Below, piece by piece: positions 55,615 to 64,000 of a stretch of 64,000 nt of DNA. The DNA is from an uncultured Kushneria sp. (GTDB taxonomy: Bacteria; Pseudomonadota; Gammaproteobacteria; Pseudomonadales; Halomonadaceae), in the NCBI RefSeq assembly GCF_947497025.1, contig NZ_CANMFC010000002.1:434001-498000 (forward strand), read 5' to 3'. The notes beneath the pieces are model-generated. The model saw only the letters and a list, made by a program, of their open reading frames with translations, ran no database searches and was not told the DNA's origin. The number at the start of each line of letters is the position of its first letter. Position 1 is the first letter of the stretch. The position numbers and the translations under genes were made by a program.

Positions 55615-56492
55615 GCCTTGTGACCATGGCCTATGACGCCACGCTGGCCCCCTTTGTCGAATTTGGTTTCATGCGCCGGGCGCTGGTGGCCTGCATGGCG
55701 CTGGGGCTGGGCTCCGGCCCGGTTGGTGTGCTGCTGATGCTGCGTCGCATGAGCCTGGTGGGGGACGCGATGAGCCACGCCGTGCTGCCGGGTGCTGCGG
55801 TCGGCTTTCTGGTCGCCGGGCTGTCGCTGCCGGCGATGGGGCTGGGCGGTCTGATTGTGGGGCTGGCGGTGGCGCTGCTGTCGGGGCTGGTCAGCCGCAC
55901 GACGGCGGTGCGCGAGGACGCCAGCTTCGCCAGCTTCTATCTCACCTCGCTGGCCGCGGGCGTGTTGATCGTGTCGCTCAAGGGCTCGAGCGTGGATCTG
56001 TTGCATGTGCTCTTTGGCACCATTCTGGCCATCGACCAGAACGCGCTGTATCTGATTGCCGGCATCTCGTCGTTAACGCTGGTGTTGCTGGCCCTGATCT
56101 ACCGTCCGCTGGTCATGGAGTGCTTTGATCCCGGGTTCCTGCGGGCCGTCGGCGGGCGAGGCCTCCTCTATCACGTGCTCTTTTTGCTGCTGGTGGTGCT
56201 CAACCTGGTGGCGGGGTTTCAGTCGCTTGGCACACTCATGGCGGTGGGGCTGATGATGCTGCCGGCCGTGGCCGCGCGTTTCTGGGCGGTGAGCCTGCCG
56301 GGCATGATGTTCAGTGCCATGCTGGTGGCCTTTCTGGCCGGCATTATCGGGCTCAACATCTCCTTTCATACCGGCGTGGCCTCGGGGCCGACCATCGTGC
56401 TCTCGGCCAGTGGGATTTATCTGCTGTCGTTTCTGTTCGGGCGGCTGGGCATCGTGCGCCAGCGCCTGTCTCGACCGCATCTGGCCGGTTAG
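55611..56492 (+). CDS. znuB: Zinc/metal ABC transporter permease (ZnuB/AztB type)
   Basis: The 293-residue protein has about eight membrane segments of the ABC-3 family. SLVGDAMSHAVLPGAAVGF is the family signature loop, and REDASFASFYLTSLAAGVLIVS follows. It is translationally coupled to the ATPase gene (ATGA). It forms the membrane channel for zinc delivered by the binding protein encoded 39 bases downstream. Confidence 0.92.
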   Translation: MSLVTMAYDATLAPFVEFGFMRRALVACMALGLGSGPVGVLLMLRRMSLVGDAMSHAVLPGAAVGFLVAGLSLPAMGLGGLIVGLAVALLSGLVSRTTAVREDASFASFYLTSLAAGVLIVSLKGSSVDLLHVLFGTILAIDQNALYLIAGISSLTLVLLALIYRPLVMECFDPGFLRAVGGRGLLYHVLFLLLVVLNLVAGFQSLGTLMAVGLMMLPAVAARFWAVSLPGMMFSAMLVAFLAGIIGLNISFHTGVASGPTIVLSASGIYLLSFLFGRLGIVRQRLSRPHLAG

Positions 56493-56531
56493 GCCGGGTC
56501 GGCGTTTTCCACTTCTCAACGGGGAGCATGC

Positions 56532-57527
56532 ATGAAGATCAGAGTCTGGTGGGCCGGGGCCGCAATGCTGGCACTGTCACCGTTGTCGGCCGCCGTGGCT
56601 CAGGCGGCGGATATCAAGGCCGTGGCGACCTTTACCGTGCTGGCCGATGTGGTCAGTGAAGTGGGCGGTGACCGGGTCGAGGTGTCGAGTCTGATCGGCC
56701 CCAACGGCGATCCGCACGCCTATGAGCCGACCCCGAACGATGTACGCCGGGTGCGCGACGCCGACGTGGTGTTCATGAGCGGGCTGGGCCTTGAAGGCTG
56801 GATGGGGCGGTTGATCGAGGCCTCAGGATTTGAGGGTAGCCCGGTGGTGGTCTCTGACAACATTCATACCCGCGAGATGGGCGAGGACAGCCACGAGCAT
56901 GACGAGGGTCATGAGCATGAGGGCCATGACCACGACGACCATGACCACGACGACCATGGTCATGAGGCCGGCGGCCATCACCATCATCATGACGGGCCTG
57001 ATCCGCACGTCTGGAACAGCCCGGTCAATGTCGAGGTGTGGGTCGACAATATCGTGACGGCGCTGTCAAAGGCCGACCCGGACGGTGCCGACGAGTATCG
57101 TGCCAACGGTGATGCCTACAAGCAGGAACTCGAGTCGCTGGATGACTACGCCAGCACGCAGTTCGGTACCATCCCTGAGGACAAGCGCAAGATCCTGACC
57201 TCGCATGACGCCTTTGGCTACCTGGGCGACCGCTATCATGTGACCTTTCTGGCGCCGCTGGGCATGACCACCGACAGCGAGGCCTCGGCGAAGGATGTGG
57301 CAGGGCTCATCACGCAGATGAAGGAGGAGCACATCAAGAGCTACTTCTTTGAAAACTCCAACGACCCACGGCTGGTCGAGCAGATCGCCAATGCCGCAGG
57401 GGCCGAGCCCGGCGGCGAGCTGTATGTGGAGGCACTCTCAAAGGACGATGGTCCGGCATCGACCTACGCCGACATGTTCCGCTTCAACGTCGATCAAATG
57501 GTGAAGGCCATGAAACAAAACGACTGA
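56532..57527 (+). CDS. znuA: Zinc-binding periplasmic protein with His-rich loop (ZnuA/AztC type)
   Basis: The 331-residue protein follows GGGGAG and has a signal peptide (about 1-26, ending AQA). It is a cluster A-I metal-binding protein: His62 in DPHAYEPTPND and His159 in DPHVWNSP are conserved ligands, the third His lies in TSHDAFGYLGDRY, and the C-terminal Asp is near STYADMFR. Between strands lies a flexible loop (121-153) with about 15 His plus many Asp/Glu residues, a feature of zinc rather than manganese binders. It completes the Zur-controlled operon. Confidence 0.93.
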   Translation: MKIRVWWAGAAMLALSPLSAAVAQAADIKAVATFTVLADVVSEVGGDRVEVSSLIGPNGDPHAYEPTPNDVRRVRDADVVFMSGLGLEGWMGRLIEASGFEGSPVVVSDNIHTREMGEDSHEHDEGHEHEGHDHDDHDHDDHGHEAGGHHHHHDGPDPHVWNSPVNVEVWVDNIVTALSKADPDGADEYRANGDAYKQELESLDDYASTQFGTIPEDKRKILTSHDAFGYLGDRYHVTFLAPLGMTTDSEASAKDVAGLITQMKEEHIKSYFFENSNDPRLVEQIANAAGAEPGGELYVEALSKDDGPASTYADMFRFNVDQMVKAMKQND

Positions 57528-57556
57528 CTTCATCGCCTTTGTACCGGCTTGTTCAG

Positions 57557-57584
57557 GGCCCGGCCTCTTTGTGAGCGCCGGGCC
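57557..57584 (+). terminator. Possible terminator after the zinc operon
   Basis: GGCCCGGC and GCCGGGCC form a perfect 8-bp stem with a 12-base loop, 30 bases after the stop. Only a short TT follows, so it is a weak candidate. Confidence 0.4.
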
Positions 57585-57662
57585 TTCACGTCTGTGATGT
57601 TCTACTCTTTTGATCCGGACGGATCATTTCATCAATACGCGGCCCCTGCCGCCGGAGTCACC

Positions 57663-59138
57663 ATGTTTCCGACCTTTACCCTGCGCTACGCGCGTCTGCC
57701 GGGCCATTTTTTCGAGCCCTTTACACCGGTCACTGTTGAAAGCCCCACGCTGATTGCCTTCAATCGGGAGCTTGCCGAGACGCTGGGCTTTGATCTGGCC
57801 GCCTTCGATGAGCAGCAGGCCACCGACTGGTTTTCCGGCAACGAGCTGCCCCCCGGCGCCGAGCCGGTCGCCCAGGCCTACGCCGGCCATCAGTTTGGCG
57901 GCTTCTCGCCGCGGCTGGGCGATGGTCGCGCGGTGCTGCTCGGTGAGGTGACTGATCGTAATGGCGTGCTGCGCGACATTCAGCTCAAGGGCGCGGGGCG
58001 TACGCCGTTTTCCCGCGGGGGTGATGGCCGCGCGCCGCTCGGCCCGGTGCTGCGCGAGTATCTGATCAGTGAAGCCATGCATGTCATGGGTATCCCCACC
58101 ACGCGCGCGCTGGCGGCCGTGACCACCGGTGAGCGGGTCATGCGGCGCATGCCGGAACCCGGTGCGGTGCTCACGCGGGTGGCCTCAAGTCATATCCGGG
58201 TCGGCACCTTTCAATACTTCGGCTCGCGCCATGACGCCGAGGCCGTGCGCACTCTGGCCGATCACGTGATCGAGCGCCACTATCCCGAGCTTCTCGAAAA
58301 CGAGGCGCCGGGCCGCTATCTGGACCTTCTAAAGGCGATCCAGCAGCGCCAGGCCGAACTGGTGGCGCGCTGGATGGGGGTGGGCTTCATCCATGGCGTC
58401 ATGAACACCGACAACACCTCGATTTCCGGCGAGACGATCGACTTCGGACCCTGCGCTTTCATGGAGCGTTATGACCCGAAGACCGTCTTCAGCTCGATCG
58501 ACACCGGTGGGCGCTATGCCTATGTCAATCAGCCGGTGATTCTGCAGTGGAACATGGCGCGTCTGGCCGAGGCGATGCTGCCGCTGTTTGATGCTGATGA
58601 GCAGCGCGCCATCGAGCAGGCCACCGAGATCGTGCAAGGGTTCTCCGAGCAGTATCTTCAAGCCTGGCTGGGGGTGATGCGTCAAAAGCTGGGCCTTGTG
58701 CAGGTCGAGGAGAGTGATCAGGAGCTGATCGAGACGCTGCAGGAGGCCATGCGGATCGGGCGCGCCGACTTCACCCTGACGTTTCGACAGCTCGGTGAAT
58801 GCGCTCGCGGTGAAGACGGTGATGCGGCCCTGCTGGCGCTGTTTGAACAGGACGCCGGCATTCGCAACTGGCTTGAACAGTGGCGTGCCCGTCTGGCTCG
58901 CGAAGGGGGCGGCGGTGACGACATTGCCCGGCGCATGCAGGCGGTCAACCCGCTCTATATCCCGCGCAACCACCGGGTCGAGCAGGCACTGAGCGCCGCC
59001 GCCGAAGGTAATTTTGAACCCTTCGAGACGCTGCGCGAGATTCTCGCCCATCCGTTTGAGGAGCAGCCCGGGCGTGAAGCCTGGACATTGCCGGCCTCGC
59101 CGGATGAAGCCGTGTTTCGCACCTTCTGCGGCACGTAA
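57663..59138 (+). CDS. selO: Protein adenylyltransferase SelO (YdiU)
   Basis: ATG 57663 lies 6 bases after CGGAG and matches the family N-terminus (TFTLRYARLPGHFFE); the frame is open further upstream without support. The 491-residue pseudokinase-fold enzyme transfers AMP from ATP to Ser/Thr/Tyr of proteins. Visible blocks are QAYAGHQFGGFSPRLGDGRA (71-90), LKGAGRTPFSRGGDGRAPLG (108-127) and the catalytic GVMNTDNTSISG (245-256) with TIDFGPCAF (258-266). A Cys stands three residues from the C-terminus (FCGT), where homologues have the redox-active Cys or selenocysteine. Confidence 0.94.
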   Translation: MFPTFTLRYARLPGHFFEPFTPVTVESPTLIAFNRELAETLGFDLAAFDEQQATDWFSGNELPPGAEPVAQAYAGHQFGGFSPRLGDGRAVLLGEVTDRNGVLRDIQLKGAGRTPFSRGGDGRAPLGPVLREYLISEAMHVMGIPTTRALAAVTTGERVMRRMPEPGAVLTRVASSHIRVGTFQYFGSRHDAEAVRTLADHVIERHYPELLENEAPGRYLDLLKAIQQRQAELVARWMGVGFIHGVMNTDNTSISGETIDFGPCAFMERYDPKTVFSSIDTGGRYAYVNQPVILQWNMARLAEAMLPLFDADEQRAIEQATEIVQGFSEQYLQAWLGVMRQKLGLVQVEESDQELIETLQEAMRIGRADFTLTFRQLGECARGEDGDAALLALFEQDAGIRNWLEQWRARLAREGGGGDDIARRMQAVNPLYIPRNHRVEQALSAAAEGNFEPFETLREILAHPFEEQPGREAWTLPASPDEAVFRTFCGT

Positions 59139-59197
59139 GCGTCATGGTCGCGGGATAGCCATACCCCTTGAATGCAGAGAAAAGAGAGGAGACAGGG

Positions 59198-60007
59198 ATG
59201 ACCACACCGAACAGGAAGTTCGCGCTGATCACCGGTGCCACCAACGGCATCGGTCTGGAACTGGCCAAATGTTTTGCCAATGATGGTTACGATCTCTTGA
59301 TCGTCTCCCGGGGCAGCCGCCTGGAAGAGACGCGTGAAATGCTGGAAGGCTATGGCGTCACGGTCACGACCTGCGCGGCCGACCTGACCCGGTCTGATGA
59401 GGTTGATAAGGTCCATCAGACGGTACTCGATAGCGGTCGAGCGCTGGACGCTGCCGCACTCAATGCCGGCGTGGGCCTGGGCGGTGCCTTCGTGGAGGGT
59501 ACGGCGCTGGAAGACGAGTTCTCGCTGATCCAGATCAACGTGATGTCGACCGTGCAGCTGACCAAGCGGCTGCTGCCGGCCATGGTCGAGCGCGGCAAAG
59601 GGAGGCTTTTGCTGACGTCCTCCATTTCGGGCACCACACCGATTCCCTTTGAAGCCGTCTATGGCGCCTCGAAGGCCTTTATCAACTCGTTTTTCTACGC
59701 AGTGCGCAACGAGATTCAGGGCAGCGGGGTACAGATGACGCTGCTGCTGCCCGGGCCGACCGAAACCAACTTTTTCCACCGCGCCGGTCAGGATGAGACC
59801 GAGGTGGGCGCGATGGAGAAGTTCGATCCTGCCGATGTAGCCCGTGACGGCTACGTGGCCCTGATGAGCGGCCATGACACCGCCTATGGCGGCGGCTCTT
59901 CTGTGGAGTACGAGGCCGAGGTGCTCAATCGTATGGAAAGCGAGCCGCAGAAGGCCCAGCGCCATCGACTCATTTCGGCGCCGGGCTCGGCCGGGGGATC
60001 GCGCTAG
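59198..60007 (+). CDS. Short-chain dehydrogenase/reductase
   Basis: ATG 59198 follows GAGAGGAGACAGGG and gives 269 residues; an in-frame start 10 codons earlier lacks such a signal. It is a classical SDR with the cofactor motif TGATNGIG (12-19), LNAGVG (88-93) in place of NNAG, and the triad Ser142, Tyr155 and Lys159 (YGASK). The closing PGPTETNFF is typical of DltE-like SDRs. Arg38 after the second strand (IVSRGS) favours NADP. The substrate is unknown. The stop overlaps the stop of the convergent oxidoreductase gene. Confidence 0.88.
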   Translation: MTTPNRKFALITGATNGIGLELAKCFANDGYDLLIVSRGSRLEETREMLEGYGVTVTTCAADLTRSDEVDKVHQTVLDSGRALDAAALNAGVGLGGAFVEGTALEDEFSLIQINVMSTVQLTKRLLPAMVERGKGRLLLTSSISGTTPIPFEAVYGASKAFINSFFYAVRNEIQGSGVQMTLLLPGPTETNFFHRAGQDETEVGAMEKFDPADVARDGYVALMSGHDTAYGGGSSVEYEAEVLNRMESEPQKAQRHRLISAPGSAGGSR

Positions 60008-61035
60008 AGCACGACCTCGCACCGGGTGGCGCTGCTCTCGTGGGCGGCGTCGAGCACGCGCATCACCTCGCGGGCCTGCTCGGGCGTTACCAACAGTTCG
60101 GCCTCGCCGTTCAGATGCGCGACGATATTGTCATAGTAGGCGCGGTAGTCGCCGCGGGCGTTATCGATGAGTTCATTCTCGCCGGTGTCGCCGTGGTAAA
60201 GCACGCCGCGCATCGGGTCCTCTCCCCAGCCGGCCTGGCCTGGCGTGCCGCCGTCGCGCAGGGTTTGTTCCTGAGTGTCGATCCCGTGCTTGATGTACGA
60301 GGCGCGCGTGCCATCGACGGCGTAGCGCAGCGAATCATGCGCGCTCAGCGCATGGCTTGAGAGCACGACCCGATGGTGGTCATAACGCAGCAGCACATGG
60401 AAATAATCCACCGCGCCGCCGCCGGGTCGCAGCGTGGCCAGATCGGCGTAAACGGCGCGTGGCGTGCCAAACAGGGTTACGGCCTGATCGGCCAGATGCG
60501 AGCCCAGATCATACCAGGCACCGCTACCGGGTCCGGGCCGCTCGCGCCAGCGGTCGCGCACCTCGGGTCGAAATCGGTCAAAGTGCAGGTGGCAGCGGGT
60601 GACATCGCCCAGACGGCCTGCGTCCAGCAGTCCCTTGAGGGTCAGAAAGTCAGCGTCCCAGCGGCGGTTCTGGAAGACGCTGAAAACTCTGTCATGATGG
60701 CGGGCGCAGGCCGTGATGTGCTCAAGTTCTTCGCCATCCAGCGCCACCGGCTTGTCGATCACCACGTGCTTGCCGGCGTTCAGTGCCGCCATGGCAAGCG
60801 AGGTGTGGGTGTCGTTGGGGGAGGCGATCACGATCAGATCCACCTCCGGGTCACTGAAGGCCTGATCGGCACTCGGATAGACGTCGATATCCGGCAGGTC
60901 AGCGTGAACGTCGTCCGGACGGCTGGAGACCACACCCTTGAGACTCATGCCGTGGGTGTGGCGAATCAGGGGCGCATGAAAGACGCGCCCGACCAGCCCG
61001 TAGCCGATAATCACGGTTCTGATAGGGAAGTGCAT
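60004..61035 (-). CDS. Gfo/Idh/MocA-family oxidoreductase (YhhX/YdgJ-like)
   Basis: ATG 61035 lies 7 bases after GGAG and gives 343 residues. The Rossmann motif VIIGYGLVGRVFHAPLI (8-24) and DKPVALDGEE (about 97-106), with the family Lys, mark the N-terminal domain; GSGAWYDLGSHLADQAVTLFG carries the Asp and His of the active site. The G-x-VFHAPLI variant is typical of the YhhX/YdgJ (scyllo-inositol dehydrogenase-like) subgroup. It is divergent from the TraX-like gene and is the second family member in the window; the two share little beyond the fold. Confidence 0.87.
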   Translation of the reverse strand: MHFPIRTVIIGYGLVGRVFHAPLIRHTHGMSLKGVVSSRPDDVHADLPDIDVYPSADQAFSDPEVDLIVIASPNDTHTSLAMAALNAGKHVVIDKPVALDGEELEHITACARHHDRVFSVFQNRRWDADFLTLKGLLDAGRLGDVTRCHLHFDRFRPEVRDRWRERPGPGSGAWYDLGSHLADQAVTLFGTPRAVYADLATLRPGGGAVDYFHVLLRYDHHRVVLSSHALSAHDSLRYAVDGTRASYIKHGIDTQEQTLRDGGTPGQAGWGEDPMRGVLYHGDTGENELIDNARGDYRAYYDNIVAHLNGEAELLVTPEQAREVMRVLDAAHESSATRCEVVL

Positions 61036-61127
61036 GGACTGTCTCCGTGTCATCCTGTGGACGTGCGCCGCGTCATTTGCGGCGTGTGGTGTCATTTCTG
61101 CCAATCTGATCAAATGATGGAGCGCGC

Positions 61128-61937
61128 ATGACCGAGACAACCGCCCGGGTCACCCCGGACCCCCGACGGGCCATCCTGTCGCGCTGGACGGACTGGGGCA
61201 AGTGGCTGGCCCTGATCTCCATGACCGTGGATCACGTGGTGCGCTATGCGCTGTCCAACGAACTGTCCTGGCAGTTCGGCTGGGCGAGCTCCACCATCGG
61301 GCGGGTCGCCTTTCCACTGTTTGCTGCCATGGTGGCCTGGCACGGGCTTTTCGATACCCGCAACCCCATGCGCTACGCGCGCCGTATCCTGATCATCGGC
61401 CTGGTCGCCCAGCTACCCTATATGCTGATGCCGCGCTACTCCAGCGTACTGGTGATCAATGTCTGCTTTACGCTGGCCTTCGGGCTGGTGTGGGGCGCCT
61501 GGCTGCGCCAGCTGATCGTGTCACCGCCCAGAGACGGGGGCGCTCGGATCATCACTGCTGCAGGCGTGGCGCTGTCCATCATCGTCTGGTACACCGTGGG
61601 GCCGCTGCTGGAGTACGGCCGCTTCGGGCTTTTGATGGTGCCGGGCTTCATGCTGGCGATGGCGGTGTATCAGCACTTTGATCACGGCGTGACGCGCATC
61701 TGGGCCTGGCTGGCCGGGGTGCCGATCCTTTTGATCACGGCCCAGCTCAATATCTACACCATCAGCAAGACCGTGGCCTTTTCGACCACGCTGGTCGTTC
61801 TGGTGATCGCTGCCGGCCTGGCGCGCTTCATTCCCGGCGTGGTGCGCATGCCGCGCTGGCTGTGGCTGGGCTGGTACCCGGGGCATCTGGCCGTGATTGC
61901 TTTGATCGTCTATCTCCCTTATCTGCTGCCCACCTGA
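61128..61937 (+). CDS. TraX-family membrane protein
   Basis: The 269-residue protein has seven to eight hydrophobic segments. KWLALISMTVDHVVRYAL near the N-terminus and IGRVAFPLFAAMVAWH are the TraX family blocks, with the invariant Asp-His of the first segment. F-plasmid TraX acetylates pilin; chromosomal relatives like this one are common and unstudied, and no other conjugation genes are nearby. They may acylate another envelope substrate. It precedes the M23 peptidase gene by 17 bases, so the two are probably cotranscribed. Confidence 0.85.
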   Translation: MTETTARVTPDPRRAILSRWTDWGKWLALISMTVDHVVRYALSNELSWQFGWASSTIGRVAFPLFAAMVAWHGLFDTRNPMRYARRILIIGLVAQLPYMLMPRYSSVLVINVCFTLAFGLVWGAWLRQLIVSPPRDGGARIITAAGVALSIIVWYTVGPLLEYGRFGLLMVPGFMLAMAVYQHFDHGVTRIWAWLAGVPILLITAQLNIYTISKTVAFSTTLVVLVIAAGLARFIPGVVRMPRWLWLGWYPGHLAVIALIVYLPYLLPT

Positions 61938-61954
61938 CAATACGCCGAGAGTGA

Positions 61955-62827
61955 ATGCCCATGTTTTCTGATGCCACGATGTCGACCGGTCGCCTGCGCC
62001 GCGCCCTGTTCGGACTTTTACCGGCCCTGATGCTGCTGGGAACGCTGATGAGCGTGCCCGCCGAGGCCGAAAGCCAGGTGCCCATCGTCTTTCCCGAGCA
62101 TGTCCAGCAGGGGAGCATGGTCATCGGGCGGGTGCCGCCCGGCAGCCGGGTCACCCATGGCGGGCGCACGCTGGGCGTCACCGACTACGGTACCGTGGTG
62201 TTCGGGATCGGCCGTGATGCCAGCGGCGCCAGTCAGGTCGGGATTACCTCGCCCGATGGGCAGCAGCGCACGGTGAATATTCAGGTCACGCCGCGGGATT
62301 TTCCCATCGAGCGCATTGATGGCGTGCCGCCAAAGACCGTGTCACCACCGCCGGAGATCGCCGAGCGCATTCGCCGTGAGCAGGCCGGCGTCAGTCAGGC
62401 TCGCACGCGCGATGAGCGCATCCCCGATTTTGCCGAGCATTTCATCTGGCCGGTGAAAGGGCGCATCAGCGGGCGCTTTGGCAATCAACGTATCTATAAC
62501 GGTACGCCGGGCTCGGCACATTCGGGCATGGATATTGCCGCCGCCACCGGCACGCCCGTCAAGGCGCCTGCCGGGGGTATTGTGACCTTTGCCGACCCGG
62601 ATCTGTATCTGACCGGCGGCACGGTGCTGATCGATCACGGCTACGGTATCAGCTCCAACTTCCTGCATCTGTCAAAGCTTGATGTAAAGGTGGGCGATCG
62701 CGTGGCGCAGGGCGATGTGATCGGCGAGGTAGGGGCGACCGGCCGTGCTACCGGGCCGCATCTGCACTGGGGCATGAACTGGTTTGATACACGCATCGAT
62801 CCGCTGCTGGTGCTCGAGCGTCAGTAG
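61955..62827 (+). CDS. M23 (LytM-type) peptidoglycan endopeptidase
   Basis: The 290-residue protein has a signal peptide or anchor (hydrophobic FGLLPALMLLGTLMSVPAEA), an immunoglobulin-like N-terminal region (about 45-115) and a C-terminal zinc metalloprotease domain. The metal and catalytic residues are intact: His and Asp in HSGMDIA (about 189-195) and the HLHWG pair near 271-275. A functional endopeptidase cutting peptidoglycan cross-links in the periplasm is therefore expected. Three in-frame ATGs (61955, 61961, 61979) compete for the start. Confidence 0.9.
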   Translation: MPMFSDATMSTGRLRRALFGLLPALMLLGTLMSVPAEAESQVPIVFPEHVQQGSMVIGRVPPGSRVTHGGRTLGVTDYGTVVFGIGRDASGASQVGITSPDGQQRTVNIQVTPRDFPIERIDGVPPKTVSPPPEIAERIRREQAGVSQARTRDERIPDFAEHFIWPVKGRISGRFGNQRIYNGTPGSAHSGMDIAAATGTPVKAPAGGIVTFADPDLYLTGGTVLIDHGYGISSNFLHLSKLDVKVGDRVAQGDVIGEVGATGRATGPHLHWGMNWFDTRIDPLLVLERQ

Positions 62828-62901
62828 TCTCTTGTTGGCCCGGGCGTTTTAATTGTGGCGATGACTATGGCCACCATAAGATATTTCAACGGTCATATGT
62901 C

Positions 62902-62928
62902 TCAAGGCATAAAGATTTGAGGCGATAA
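62902..62928 (+). promoter_or_regulatory. Sigma-28 (FliA)-like promoter of the chemoreceptor gene
   Basis: TCAA (62902-62905), 15 bases, then GGCGATAA (62921-62928) matches the FliA consensus TAAA-N15-GCCGATAA at 10 of 12 positions. It lies about 60 bases upstream of the start codon. The rest of the 161-base gap (62828-62988) is AT-rich with no other recognised feature. Confidence 0.7.
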
Positions 62929-62988
62929 CCCCTGTCCATATAAATAGCGCATTAATCAATAGTGCTCTAACAAAGGCAGGTGGCTCAC

Positions 62989-64000
62989 ATGGCAATGTCT
63001 GCAGGCGTCTCAACGCTCACGAACATGCGCGTTCGCACCTGCATGATGCTCGGTTTTTCTGCAGTACTCTTTTTGATCGTATTACTGACGACCATCGGCA
63101 TATGGCGGGTCGGCGAGATCGATAGCGGACTGGCCCACATCAATGATGTCAACAGCGTCAAGCAGCGTCATGCCATCGACTATCGAGGCAGCGTTCATGA
63201 TCGTGCCATCGCGCTAAGGGATGCCACGCTGGTAAGCGACAGTGAACTGCCACAGGTCACGGCGCTGATTGACAAGCTGACGGCAGATTACCGAACCGCT
63301 GCCGCCAACATGACGGCCATGGCAGCCGATGACGCCCAGTTTACGGCCGAGGATCATCGCCTTCTGGCCAACATTGATGCCGTGCACGATCGCACCATGC
63401 CGTTGATCGAGCGCGTACTTGAAACGCGCCGCAGCGGTGATATTGAAGGTGCTCGTTCACTGTTGCTGTCGCAGGCGCGCCCGGCCTTCGTGGACTGGCT
63501 GGCCTCGATCAATGCCTTTATTGATTATCAGGGCACCATGAACCATGCCGATGCCGGCCTGGTACGCGGCATCAGCGGCGGCTTCAAGACCACCATGATT
63601 ATTTTGTGCACGCTGGCCGTGCTGCTGGGCATTGTGATTGCCACCCTGATTACGCGTGGGCTGTTGAAAACCCTGGGCGCTGAACCCGCTGACGTGCGCG
63701 CCCTGGCCGAGGCTGTCGGTCGTGGCGAGCTGGATGCGTCACGCCCGGTTTACCACGAGAAGGATCGCAGCATCATGGCCGCGTTGAGTCGTACGGCCGA
63801 CCGGCTTCAGGAGACTGTCGCCAATGTACGCCGTACCGCTCACGAGGTCGCCCATGCCAGTGGCCATATCGAGCAGGGCAACAGTCAGCTTTCCTCGCGT
63901 ACCGAGCAGCAGGCCAGCGCGCTGGAGCAGACGGCTGCCGCGATGAAAGAACTCAGTGCCACGGTGCGCCTGAACGCCGATAACGCTCGCGATGCCGAAC
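62989..64000 (+). CDS. Methyl-accepting chemotaxis protein, N-terminal part
   Basis: The gene starts at ATG 62989 and runs open to the end of the window (337 codons). The first membrane helix (about 18-40, GFSAVLFLIVLLTTIGIW) leads into a periplasmic four-helix-bundle ligand domain of about 150 residues, then a second helix (TTMIILCTLAVLLGIVIATLI, about 203-223). A HAMP-like segment and the start of the signalling helices follow, with a first methylation-type region (SSRTEQQASALEQTAAAMKE) typical of Tar/Tsr-class receptors. The ligand is unknown. A FliA-type promoter places it in the motility regulon. Confidence 0.92.
   Translation, partial: MAMSAGVSTLTNMRVRTCMMLGFSAVLFLIVLLTTIGIWRVGEIDSGLAHINDVNSVKQRHAIDYRGSVHDRAIALRDATLVSDSELPQVTALIDKLTADYRTAAANMTAMAADDAQFTAEDHRLLANIDAVHDRTMPLIERVLETRRSGDIEGARSLLLSQARPAFVDWLASINAFIDYQGTMNHADAGLVRGISGGFKTTMIILCTLAVLLGIVIATLITRGLLKTLGAEPADVRALAEAVGRGELDASRPVYHEKDRSIMAALSRTADRLQETVANVRRTAHEVAHASGHIEQGNSQLSSRTEQQASALEQTAAAMKELSATVRLNADNARDAE

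Noticed and set aside
56880-57000. Repetitive CAY/GAY-rich stretch
   Set aside because: It looks like a low-complexity DNA repeat but is explained by the His/Asp-rich metal-binding loop of the zinc-binding protein.

Overview
The window is GC-rich, gene-dense bacterial DNA. Its content fits a halophilic gammaproteobacterium of the Halomonadaceae (Halomonas/Kushneria type). This placement is inferred from protein families, not from a database search: two BCCT osmolyte carriers, a monomeric NADP isocitrate dehydrogenase, a PA4872-type oxaloacetate decarboxylase, a PA0069-type radical SAM gene with a LexA box, and a Zur-type zinc operon. There are no rRNA or tRNA genes, CRISPR arrays, insertion sequences or prophage genes that I can see. 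Most of the window is chromosomal housekeeping and sugar/osmolyte metabolism.

Layout. 1-3 kb: end of ntrC, oxaloacetate decarboxylase, dGTPase. 3-12 kb: a complete alpha-glucoside (trehalose/maltose-like) utilisation locus. A LamB/ScrY-type porin diverges from a binding protein, two permeases, an ATPase, a GH13 alpha-glucosidase and a LacI regulator. A 24-bp perfect palindrome lies between the permease and ATPase genes. 12-20 kb: BetT-like BCCT carrier, MFS exporter, NERD-domain membrane protein, sirtuin, yciH-ybaY, outer-membrane barrel, Gfo/Idh/MocA oxidoreductase. 20.7-22.8 kb: a medium-chain reductase behind a radical SAM gene that carries a near-consensus LexA (SOS) box. 22.9-27.7 kb: a beta-glucoside module (GPH symporter, GH3 glucosidase, LacI regulator) with an 18-bp perfect-palindrome operator.

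27.7-37 kb: DMT permease, lipoprotein, MAPEG protein, VOC protein, isocitrate dehydrogenase, two small Ser/Thr/Gly-rich secreted proteins, a YqaA/DedA-like protein and a LemA-TPM-TPM operon. 37-41 kb: GST and a GNAT-GNAT-PaiB operon divergent from a MocR-type regulator. 41-48 kb: LysR, a 2OG-Fe(II) oxygenase of the isopenicillin N synthase family, a second BCCT carrier, a DksA-type zinc finger protein, and a small membrane protein coupled to an SSS symporter.

47.5-53.4 kb is a catabolic-looking island that seems to be decaying. It contains a carboxylesterase homologue lacking its catalytic Ser and His, a nitrilase-family amidase, an APC permease, the tail of another APC permease abutting a frameshifted AtuA-type small subunit, an intact AtuA-family protein, and a LysR regulator interrupted by one in-frame amber codon. 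A catalytically intact esterase paralogue lies immediately beyond. 54.5-57.5 kb: Zur-box-controlled zinc ABC operon. 57.6-62.8 kb: SelO, SDR, Gfo/Idh/MocA, TraX-like protein, M23 peptidase. The window ends inside a chemoreceptor gene that has a sigma-28-like promoter.

The least ordinary points are the SOS-controlled radical SAM/reductase pair, the decaying AtuA/esterase island, the zinc operon leader with a hairpin and a possible small membrane protein, and the oxygenase-BCCT pair of unknown substrate.
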